DNA of 64,000 nt. Origin: Lentzea waywayandensis. Its GTDB lineage: Bacteria; Actinomycetota; Actinomycetes; Mycobacteriales; Pseudonocardiaceae. A model generated the notes under the pieces. It saw nothing but the letters and a program-made list of their open reading frames with translations, was not told the DNA's origin and made no database searches. A program made the translations under genes and the position numbers. Each line of letters opens with the position of its first letter. Within the stretch, counting starts at the first letter, position 1. The stretch lies in contig NZ_FOYL01000002.1 of the NCBI RefSeq assembly GCF_900115955.1, forward strand, positions 558,001-622,000, read 5' to 3'. Shown in pieces: positions 58,064-64,000 of the stretch.

Positions 58064-58107
58064 AAGCGGGGTAAAGTCCACTTCCAGAAGCGGGGTATAG
58101 TCCGCTT
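58064..58107. promoter_or_regulatory. twin 20-bp operators AAGCGGGGTATAGTCCGCTT
   Basis: Copy 2 (58088-58107) is a perfect inverted repeat AAGCGG-N8-CCGCTT and contains a TATAGT -10-like core. Copy 1 (58064-58083) differs at two positions. They are 24 bp apart and 28 bp before the FMN reductase start. Two near-identical palindromes at a promoter fit binding by the TetR protein encoded next. Confidence 0.75.
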
Positions 58108-58135
58108 AACTCGGCTCGGCAAAGGACTCCAGGAC

Positions 58136-58717
58136 ATGACGCACATCGGAATCATCATCGGCAGCACCCGCCCCGGCCGGAACGGCGAGCAGGTGGCGAG
58201 GTGGGTCCTCGAGCACGCGGAGCGGCGCGACGACGCGACGTTCGAGCTGGTCGACCTCAAGGACTTCCCGCTGCCCCACCTCGACGAGCCGATGCCGCCG
58301 ATCATGGGCCAGTACCAGCACGACCACACCAAGGCGTGGTCGTCGAAGATCGCGGGCTTCGACGGGTTCGTCATGGTCACGCCCGAGTACAACCACTCCA
58401 CGTCCGGCGTGCTGAAGAACGCGATCGACTACCTGTTCGCCGAGTGGAACAACAAGGCGGTCGGCTTCGTCTCCTACGGCGGCGTCGGCGGCGCCAGGGC
58501 CGTCGAGCACCTCCGCCTCGTCGCGGGCGAGCTCAAGCTGGCCGACGTGCGCACCAGCGTGTCGCTGTCGATGTTCACCGAGTTCACGAACTTCACCGAG
58601 TTCCACCCGTCGGAGTTCCAGGCGGCCACGCTGTCCACGATGTTCGACGAGCTCGTGGCCTGGAGCAGCGCGCTCGCCCCGTTGCGCGACCGTCAGCTCG
58701 CCTCACAGCAGGCCTGA
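58136..58717 (+). CDS. NADPH-dependent FMN reductase / quinone reductase family
   Basis: A 193-residue flavodoxin-like protein (IGIIIGSTRPGRNGEQVARWV at 4-24, TPEYNHSTSGVLKNAIDYL, SYGGVGGARAVEHLRL). Such enzymes reduce quinones, azo compounds or FMN and are commonly induced by the aromatic ligands of a partner TetR. The TetR gene follows after 6 bp in the same operon. Confidence 0.9.
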   Translation: MTHIGIIIGSTRPGRNGEQVARWVLEHAERRDDATFELVDLKDFPLPHLDEPMPPIMGQYQHDHTKAWSSKIAGFDGFVMVTPEYNHSTSGVLKNAIDYLFAEWNNKAVGFVSYGGVGGARAVEHLRLVAGELKLADVRTSVSLSMFTEFTNFTEFHPSEFQAATLSTMFDELVAWSSALAPLRDRQLASQQA

Positions 58718-58723
58718 CGTTCC

Positions 58724-59389
58724 GTGGAACCGGTCGCGCTGCCGTTGGGCCCGCCTCGTGAGGAACGGGCCGACGCCGCGCGCAACCGTGCCCATCTGCT
58801 CGACGTGGCCCGCGAGATGGCCGCCGAACTCGGTGCCTGCAACGTCACCATGGACGGCCTCGCGGAACGGGCCGGGCTGGGCAAGGGCACGGTGTTCCGC
58901 CGCTTCCGCACCCGTGCGGGCATCTTCGTCGCGCTGTTCGACGAGGAGGAGAAGCGCTTTCAGCACCGCGTGATGACCGGGCCGCCACCGCTGGGGCCTG
59001 GCGCACCGGCGGTCGAGCGGCTGGTCGCGTACGGCCGGGCGCGGCTCGAGTTCCTGGTCGGCCACAGCGCGCTGGCCCGTGCGTCCCTCGACCCCGCCCG
59101 GCCGATCCCCCTCGCCGACAGCCCGTCGCTGTTCCACGTCCAGATGCTCCTGGCGGAGGCCTGCCCGGACGACGCGCGCGGCGGCATCCTCGCGCTCCAG
59201 CTCGTCGCCGCGCTGGAAGGCCCGATCCTGCTCTACCTCCAGACCCCGGACGACACGCCCGATCCGACTCGGCTGGTGCGCACCCTCAGCGCCGGCTGGC
59301 AGGTCCTGGCCGAGCGCGTCACGGCAGCAGCCGCGGCACCACCCGCACGTAGACGACCATGCCGACCACCTCCACCAGCGTCTGCGTGA
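58724..59389 (+). CDS. TetR-family repressor
   Basis: A 221-residue protein with a clear HTH (RNRAHLLDVAREMAAELGACNVTMDGLAERAGLGKGTVFRRF). It probably binds the two AAGCGG palindromes upstream and represses its own operon. The last 20 residues are Arg/Pro-rich and overlap the convergent transporter gene by 71 bp, so the stop codon has probably drifted past an older end. GTG start. Confidence 0.9.
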   Translation: MEPVALPLGPPREERADAARNRAHLLDVAREMAAELGACNVTMDGLAERAGLGKGTVFRRFRTRAGIFVALFDEEEKRFQHRVMTGPPPLGPGAPAVERLVAYGRARLEFLVGHSALARASLDPARPIPLADSPSLFHVQMLLAEACPDDARGGILALQLVAALEGPILLYLQTPDDTPDPTRLVRTLSAGWQVLAERVTAAAAAPPARRRPCRPPPPASA

Positions 59390-60248
59390 CCACCACGACA
59401 GCAGCGAGGTCGTCGGGCAACGCCAGTGCCAGCGGCAGCACGACCAGCGAGTTGCGCGTGGCCCCGGTGAACACGATCGCGCGCCCGGAAGCCACGTCCA
59501 GGCGGAACAACCGCGCGACGACCAGTCCCGCGAACGCCATGACCACCAGAAAACCCACGTAGAACGGCACCACGCGGACGACCTGCGGCAGGTCGTCCCC
59601 GAGCTTCGGCACCTGCGACGCCACCACGGCGAACAGGGTCGCGGCCATCAACGGCACCATCGTCGTGCTGATCACGCCGACCCGCTTCCCCGCCCACGCC
59701 TGGGTCAGCCATGCCAACGCCAGCGGGATCGCGATCAGCACCACGAAGGCCTCGACGAACGGCCCCGGCTCGACCACCGCCAGGCCGGAGCCGAGGAACA
59801 GCAGCAGATACCCGGGCAACAACACCATCTGCGCGATCAGCAGAAGTGGCGTGACAGCGAGCAGGCGCTGACTGTCGCCACCGGCCAGACCGCTGAACAC
59901 GATCACGTAGTCGACGCACGGCGCGAGCAGCACCAACAGCACGCCCAGCCTGATCGCCTGATCAGCGGGCAGGAACGGGTAGAACGCGGCGACCACCAAC
60001 GGCACCACCGCGAAGTTCACGACAAGAGCGGCACCGATGAACCGGCCCGCGCGCAGCGAACGTCCGAGTTCTGCCACGGGCACTTGCAGGAACGTCACGT
60101 ACAGCAGGGCCGCCAGCACGGGGTTGATGGCGTGTTCGAGCAACGGCCCCGCGCCAGGAGCGGCCCAACCGGCCGCCCCGCCCGCGGCCAGTGCGCCGAG
60201 GTAGACGGCGACCTGGTGCCGTTCCATGCCCGCGACGAACCCCGGCAC
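59319..60248 (-). CDS. ACR3/bile-acid-sodium-symporter-type transporter (arsenite efflux-like)
   Basis: A 309-residue protein with about ten membrane helices. VLLAPCVDYVIVFSGLAGGD contains the conserved helix-4 cysteine of ACR3 arsenite permeases, and GATRNSLVVLPLALALP matches the second core repeat. ACR3 exports As(III) or Sb(III). No ArsC or ArsR was recognised nearby. The regulator in the operon is MerR-type with cysteines, so the metal identity is open. It is the last gene of a four-gene operon. Confidence 0.85.
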   Translation of the reverse strand: MPGFVAGMERHQVAVYLGALAAGGAAGWAAPGAGPLLEHAINPVLAALLYVTFLQVPVAELGRSLRAGRFIGAALVVNFAVVPLVVAAFYPFLPADQAIRLGVLLVLLAPCVDYVIVFSGLAGGDSQRLLAVTPLLLIAQMVLLPGYLLLFLGSGLAVVEPGPFVEAFVVLIAIPLALAWLTQAWAGKRVGVISTTMVPLMAATLFAVVASQVPKLGDDLPQVVRVVPFYVGFLVVMAFAGLVVARLFRLDVASGRAIVFTGATRNSLVVLPLALALPDDLAAVVVVTQTLVEVVGMVVYVRVVPRLLP

Positions 60249-60269
60249 GACACCCTCCCGATCAGATGA

Positions 60270-60524
60270 TCAGGACGATATCCCGTTGCACCCGCAGCCT
60301 CCGCCGGTGCAACGGTGCCGGCGGCGACGGTTCAGCACCCACCAGGCCACGGCACCTGTGACAGCCACGGCCGCGACCACCGACAGCACCTGCCCCACGC
60401 TGATCGCGGCCACCACACCCGCGGCACCCGCGACGCCGGCCACCGGAACCAGACAGCACAGCAGGCAGGCGGCCCCGGCCAGGAGCGCGAACCTCCCCGT
60501 CCGCCTAGCAGCAGGAGCCTTCAC
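60270..60524 (-). CDS. small cysteine-rich two-helix membrane protein (MerT/MerF-like)
   Basis: An 84-residue protein. The first helix has a vicinal Cys pair (AACLLCCLVPVAGVAG), as in small mercury transporters. After the second helix comes a His/Cys tail (RRRRHRCTGGGCGCNG). This suggests metal capture and transfer across the membrane. No exact family is recognised. Its GTG lies 20 bp inside the MerR gene, so it is co-translated. Confidence 0.72.
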   Translation of the reverse strand: MKAPAARRTGRFALLAGAACLLCCLVPVAGVAGAAGVVAAISVGQVLSVVAAVAVTGAVAWWVLNRRRRHRCTGGGCGCNGISS

Positions 60525-60927
60525 CGCTCACCGCCAAGCCGACGAACGGCAGCGGGCACGACGGCGTGTGCGAGCAGGCGACCAGGTCGTCACAACCGGC
60601 GGAGATCGCCGCACGCAACGTGTCGCGGACGACCTCCAGGTCCGCGATCTTCGCTTCCACCTCACCGAGCTTCACCTCGGCACGTTCGCGCAGGCCAGGG
60701 CGACGGGAGCCGACGGCGAGCAGTTCGGCCACCTCGTCCAGGGTGAACCCGAGCCGCTGCGCCGCCTTGATCGTCCGGATCACGGACACGGTCTCGCGCG
60801 GATAGAGCCGATGCCCGCCCAGCGAACGCTCCGGCCGCGCGAGCAGGCCGACGCGCTCGTAGTAGCGCAGCGTCTCCCGGTTCACGCCTGCCGCCTCGGC
60901 CACCTCGCCGGTGCGCAGCGCGTTCAT
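60505..60927 (-). CDS. MerR-family metal-responsive regulator
   Basis: A 140-residue protein with the N-terminal MerR HTH (GEVAEAAGVNRETLRYYERVGLL, GGHRLYPRETVSVI, AQRLGFTLDEVAELL). The C-terminal metal loop CSHTPSCPLP plus an upstream Cys (ISAGCDD) recall the three mercury-binding cysteines of MerR. A CC pair ends the protein. It should activate the operon from the 19-bp-spacer promoter at 61234-61264. Hg(II), As(III) or another thiophilic ion is possible. Confidence 0.9.
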   Translation of the reverse strand: MNALRTGEVAEAAGVNRETLRYYERVGLLARPERSLGGHRLYPRETVSVIRTIKAAQRLGFTLDEVAELLAVGSRRPGLRERAEVKLGEVEAKIADLEVVRDTLRAAISAGCDDLVACSHTPSCPLPFVGLAVSGEGSCC

Positions 60928-61226
60928 CTCGCCGCCAGCGCGTCGAGCACGTCGGCCCGCGCGTCCGGCACCGAGATCGCCAGGCTGAGGCCACCGCCGG
61001 TCGCCGTGAGCTCGAACGTGAAGAACGAGCAGCAGCCCGTCTCCCGCACCGCCAGATCCGCCGCGCGGGCCGCGACTTCCGGCCGTGGCTCCAGGGTCAG
61101 CACCAGCCGTGTCCTTTCCGGACGGTGACGCTCGGCGGTGGCGAGCAGTTCGTCGAACTCGGCCACGCGGAACGGTCTCTCCGCCCTCGGCAACGTGCAC
61201 GCCTCGGGCGCCCAAATCTCGCTCAT
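60924..61226 (-). CDS. small cytosolic Cys-pair protein of the metal operon
   Basis: A 100-residue soluble protein with a vicinal Cys pair in RETGCCSFFTFEL and one more Cys at the N-terminus (PEACTL). It is acidic, with no membrane segment. It is the first gene of the operon and overlaps merR by ATGA. It probably binds the metal and buffers or delivers it to the transporter. I do not know a named family. Confidence 0.7.
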   Translation of the reverse strand: MSEIWAPEACTLPRAERPFRVAEFDELLATAERHRPERTRLVLTLEPRPEVAARAADLAVRETGCCSFFTFELTATGGGLSLAISVPDARADVLDALAAR

Positions 61227-61233
61227 GCCTCGA

Positions 61234-61264
61234 CGGTAAACCCGTACCCGGGCACCGGATGCAA
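61234..61264 (-). promoter_or_regulatory. MerR-type promoter with 19-bp spacer
   Basis: TTGCAT (61264-61259), a 19-bp spacer and TTACCG (61239-61234). The spacer contains the imperfect dyad CCGGTGCCC/GGGTACGGG. Overlong spacers with an internal dyad are the hallmark of MerR-activated promoters. The first ATG is 7 bp past the -10, so the message is probably leaderless. Confidence 0.65.
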
Positions 61265-61265
61265 G

Positions 61266-61552
61266 TCAGGACCGGAAGAAGTCCTTCAACGCGGCCACCA
61301 CCTCGTCCGGCCGTTCCTCTGGCAGGTAGTGGTCACACGGCAACGCGAACCCACGCACGTCCCTCGCGTACTCCCGCCAGACGTCCAGAACGTCGTAGTG
61401 ACGGCCGACAAAGCCGTGCTCACCCCACAACGCGAGAAGCGGCGCCTCGATCAGACCGCCCTCGCTGTTGCGCCACGTACAGGGCGGCGGCCTTGTTCAC
61501 GCTGCCGTGGTCCACGACGGCCAGGAAGTAACGCAGCTGCCGGACGTCCATT
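61266..61552 (-). pseudogene. chimeric remnant: LysR N-terminus joined to an alpha/beta hydrolase C-terminus
   Basis: From the ATG at 61552 the first 28 codons encode a textbook LysR start (MDVRQLRYFLAVVDHGSVNK, then AAALYVAQ). The frame then turns to nonsense and stops. From about 61474 another frame on the same strand encodes the end of a dehalogenase-like hydrolase (IEAPLLALWGEHGFVGRHYD, then LPCDHYLPEERPDEVV and KDFFRS-stop at 61266). A deletion has fused two unrelated genes out of frame near 61470. Neither part is functional. Confidence 0.85.
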
Positions 61553-61560
61553 CCCGCAGG

Positions 61561-63294
61561 TCAATCGGCGAACGCGTCCGCCTGCGACCGGTAGAGCCGC
61601 GCGTAGCGGCCGTTCTCTGCCAGCAGCGCTCGGTGTGAGCCGCGTTCCGCGACGCCGCCGTCGGCGAGCACGACGATGAGATCCGCCGATCTGACGGTCG
61701 AGAAGCGGTGCGTGACCAGGATCGTGATCATGCCGTTCGCGCCGTCGGTGGCCCTGGTCATGCTGTCGAAGAGGGCGTCCTCGGTGAACGCGTCCAGCGA
61801 GGCGGTCGGTTCGTCGAAGAACCGCACCAGCGGGGTGGTCCTGGCCAGGCCGCGGGCGAGCGCGATTCGTTGCCACTGGCCGGTGGAGAGGTCGGTGCCG
61901 CCCCACGACGTGCCGAGCTGGGCGTCCTGGTCCAGCACGTCGGCGCCGGCCCTGGTGATGGCGTCGCGGACGTGCTCGGTGTCGTCGAGGTGGTCCAGGT
62001 CGCCGACGCCGACGGCGTGCTGGACGGTGAACTCGAAGCGGGCGAAGTCCTGGAACGCCGCGGCGAGCCTGGCGCGCCAGTCGTGGACGTCCAGGTCGGC
62101 GAGGTCCACGCCGTCGACCGTGATCCGGCCTTCGGTGGGCTCGTACATCCTGGTCAGGAGCTTGACGAGGGTGGTCTTGCCGGCGCCGTTCGCGCCCACC
62201 ACGGCCAGTGCCGCACCCGCCGGGATGGTCAGCGAGACGTTGCGCAGCACCCACTTGTCGGTGCCGGGATAGTGGAAGGACACGTTCTCCAGCCGGATGC
62301 CCTCGACGATCTGCTCTGGTGCTCGTTCGTTGCCGGTCGCCGTGTGGGCGTGGTCGGCCAGCCAGAGGAAGCGGCTGACGGTGTGCAGGGTGCGGCCGAA
62401 GCCCGCGACGGCCTGGATCGGCCAGATCACCGCGGTCTGCACCTGCTGGCCGAGGTAGATCGCCAGCACCACGTCGCCGGGCGCGGATCTGCCCTGGATC
62501 GCCTGGTGCAGCACGAAACCCACGGCGGCGATCACGCCGATCACGTAGAGGACCTGCTGGGCGAGCGAGAGGAGCGCGACCTTGCGTTCGGCGTGCTCGA
62601 TCGGCCGGCGCTGGGCGTTCCAGAGCGTGCCGATGCGGCGTTCGAGGTTGTCGGCGAGTCCGAAGAGCCGGATCTCCACGGCGGCGTCCCGGTCCTGGGC
62701 GACCGCGCGCAGGTGACGGGCCGTGCGGCCGGGCAGCGCTGACTCATCTTCCGCTTGTGCGCGCCACCGCCGCTGGGCTTTCGTGATCAGCAGGGCTGGC
62801 AGTGCGAGCAGGACCAGCGCGAGCATCGCCGGGTGCGCGACGACCAGCAGGACGAGGACGGTGAGGCCCGCGCAGATCGCCTTGATCGTGACGGCGAGAG
62901 CGCTCATCGAGTTGCCGAGCTGACCTTGCCGCTGCCGCAGGATCTCGAGCTGGTCCTGGTACTCGGCGCGTTCGAAGTGGTCGAGGGTGGGCAGTTCGGC
63001 GGACAGGCGCGCGATCTCGGTGTCGAACGCGTGCGCGACCTTCTCCCCCAGCACCATCCGCCACTGGCTGGCCGACAGGTCGAGCTGCCAGCCGAGTCCG
63101 GCGCCGAGCACGAGTGCGGCGACACCGATGACGACCTGGCGGATGTCGTTCTGGATGACGCCGTTGGTGAGCATCGCCAGCCACAGGCCGGACAGCAGCA
63201 CGAGGGTGTTGCCGAACGGTTCGGCGATCATCGCGAGGGTCAGCCTGCGGTCCACCCGCCACGCCATCGCGACCAGCACGCGGATCTCACGCAT
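61561..63294 (-). CDS. ABC exporter half-transporter (TMD-NBD)
   Basis: A 577-residue type IV ABC half-transporter. The membrane domain covers about 1-310 and the ATPase the rest: Walker A GANGAGKTTLV, signature LSTGQWQRIALARGL (LSTGQ instead of LSGGQ), Walker B TPLVRFFDEPTASLD and H-loop VTHRFST. The altered signature suggests an asymmetric pair in which one site is degenerate. It overlaps the upstream ABC gene by 8 bp, so the two form a heterodimeric exporter. The substrate is unknown. Confidence 0.9.
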   Translation of the reverse strand: MREIRVLVAMAWRVDRRLTLAMIAEPFGNTLVLLSGLWLAMLTNGVIQNDIRQVVIGVAALVLGAGLGWQLDLSASQWRMVLGEKVAHAFDTEIARLSAELPTLDHFERAEYQDQLEILRQRQGQLGNSMSALAVTIKAICAGLTVLVLLVVAHPAMLALVLLALPALLITKAQRRWRAQAEDESALPGRTARHLRAVAQDRDAAVEIRLFGLADNLERRIGTLWNAQRRPIEHAERKVALLSLAQQVLYVIGVIAAVGFVLHQAIQGRSAPGDVVLAIYLGQQVQTAVIWPIQAVAGFGRTLHTVSRFLWLADHAHTATGNERAPEQIVEGIRLENVSFHYPGTDKWVLRNVSLTIPAGAALAVVGANGAGKTTLVKLLTRMYEPTEGRITVDGVDLADLDVHDWRARLAAAFQDFARFEFTVQHAVGVGDLDHLDDTEHVRDAITRAGADVLDQDAQLGTSWGGTDLSTGQWQRIALARGLARTTPLVRFFDEPTASLDAFTEDALFDSMTRATDGANGMITILVTHRFSTVRSADLIVVLADGGVAERGSHRALLAENGRYARLYRSQADAFAD

Positions 63295-64000
63295 GACTCA
63301 CCTCCGCGAACCGTTCTGCCTGCAAGGAGTACATGGCGGCGTACTGCCCGTTCGCCGCCATCAGTTCGGCGTGGGTGCCGTCCTCGGCGATGCGGCCGTC
63401 CGCGATGACGACGATGCGGTCGGCGTGTCTCACCGACGCGAGCCGGTGCGACACGAGGATGGTGGTGATCTCGCCGGCCAGTTCGCTGAACCGGGCGAAG
63501 AGCTCTTCCTCGGCCAGCACGTCGAGGTTCGCGCTGGGTTCGTCCATGATCAGGGTGCCGGACTCCACCGCTCGGAGCGCCCTGGCCAGTGCGACCTTCT
63601 GCCACTGACCGCCGGAGAGGTCACGGCCGTTCGGGTGCGAGGACGACAGGACCGTGTCCCAGCCGTGCGGGAGGTCCTCGAGCAGCCCCAGGCCGCCCGC
63701 GCGTTCCAGTGCTTCTTCGACGCCTTCCTCTCCGAACCCGATGTTGTCCTTCAGCGAAAGTTCGAAGCGGGTGAACCGCTGCACGATCGCGCTCACCTTG
63801 CCGGGCATGACGATCTCACCGCTGTCCGGCTGGTGGATGCCGCACAGCAGGTTGACGAGCGTGCTCTTGCCCGCCCCGTTCTCGCCGACGATCGCCAGCG
63901 ACTGTCCTTTCGGGACCGTCAGGTCGATTCCCTTCAGAACGGGCTTGCCGGCGTAGCCGAAGTGGACGTCGGTGAGCTGAATGGCCTGCGCGACCACCTG
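63287..64000 (-). CDS. ABC exporter half-transporter, ATPase domain only (N-terminus beyond the right edge)
   Basis: The last 237 codons of an ABC protein: Walker A GENGAGKSTLVNLL, signature DLSGGQWQKVALARAL (canonical), Walker B GTLIMDEPSANLD and H-loop VSHRLAS. The downstream partner is a full TMD-NBD protein, so a membrane domain very probably lies outside the window. The Q-loop area reads VSAIVQRFTRFEL. Confidence 0.88.
   Translation of the reverse strand, partial: QVVAQAIQLTDVHFGYAGKPVLKGIDLTVPKGQSLAIVGENGAGKSTLVNLLCGIHQPDSGEIVMPGKVSAIVQRFTRFELSLKDNIGFGEEGVEEALERAGGLGLLEDLPHGWDTVLSSSHPNGRDLSGGQWQKVALARALRAVESGTLIMDEPSANLDVLAEEELFARFSELAGEITTILVSHRLASVRHADRIVVIADGRIAEDGTHAELMAANGQYAAMYSLQAERFAEVSHA

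Noticed and set aside
59319..59389. Functional significance of the 71-bp tail-to-tail overlap of TetR and transporter genes
   Set aside because: The TetR tail there is Arg/Pro-rich antisense-like sequence, best explained by loss of an earlier stop codon.

Overview
The window is high-GC DNA with strongly biased third codon positions, tight operons joined by ATGA/GTGA overlaps, and many GTG starts. It carries a WhiB-like protein, a SARP regulator, a heterodimeric CrtYc/CrtYd lycopene cyclase and HxlR, TetR, LuxR and CGNR regulators. This points to a filamentous actinomycete, most likely Pseudonocardiales (Lentzea/Saccharothrix/Amycolatopsis-like). The assignment is an inference from gene content only. 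I saw no tRNA, rRNA, IS element, prophage or CRISPR array.

Layout. (1) 1-574 is the start of a secreted S33 peptidase that runs off the left edge. (2) 637-12031 is an aromatic-carotenoid island: crtI-crtE face crtB-Rieske oxygenase, followed by a WhiB-like gene and a CarH/LitR-like MerR gene. Opposing these is an overlapping operon crtYc-crtYd-crtT-crtU-FAD oxidoreductase-FeS photolyase. Read together: GGPP, phytoene, lycopene, beta-carotene, isorenieratene-type product, packaged with a light/redox-type regulator and DNA photorepair. (3) 12132-23977 holds housekeeping and accessory genes: a histidine phosphatase, a 53-bp-period noncoding tandem array, a TetR/wHTH/truncated PPDK operon, an SDR, a DesK/NarL-type two-component pair and a large secreted cysteine-rich protein. 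(4) 24179-31753 is a divergent CoA-dependent aminobenzoate/salicylate catabolic cluster: CoA ligase, fused flavin hydroxylase/OYE reductase, thioesterase, small cupin, RidA, FAH hydrolase and PaaX. (5) 31750-36725 has a VanY-like lipoprotein, a ferredoxin-like protein, a GPx-type peroxidase, an MHS transporter, an esterase and a SARP.

(6) 36696-40775 is the most novel-looking part. It holds an unlisted 34-residue cationic peptide gene, a membrane M50-type metalloprotease carrying an N-terminal PqqD-like (RiPP recognition) domain, a TPR protein and a flavin reductase. Three TTGGAGC direct repeats at exact 11-bp spacing, the classic SARP-site geometry, precede the peptide gene. A 14-bp hairpin with a UUCG loop separates it from the processing genes. 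This looks like an undescribed RiPP-type operon controlled by the nearby SARP. (7) 40847-45836 is a LysR gene plus a complete 3-hydroxyanthranilate to 2-oxopentenoate operon. Its promoter shares a precisely spaced three-box element with the MHS transporter promoter 11.3 kb away.

(8) 45919-57962 contains hydrolases with a CGNR regulator, an HxlR/DoxX pair, a spermidine-synthase-like protein, a VanZ-like protein, an unusual alpha/beta-hydrolase/glycosyltransferase fusion with a methyltransferase, a large LuxR (LAL) regulator and a VOC protein. (9) 58064-61264 has an FMN reductase-TetR pair with twin 20-bp operators, then a metal/metalloid operon (Cys-pair protein, MerR, small Cys-rich membrane protein, ACR3-type transporter) behind a 19-bp-spacer MerR promoter. 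(10) 61266-64000 has a chimeric LysR/hydrolase pseudogene and a pair of ABC exporters running off the right edge.
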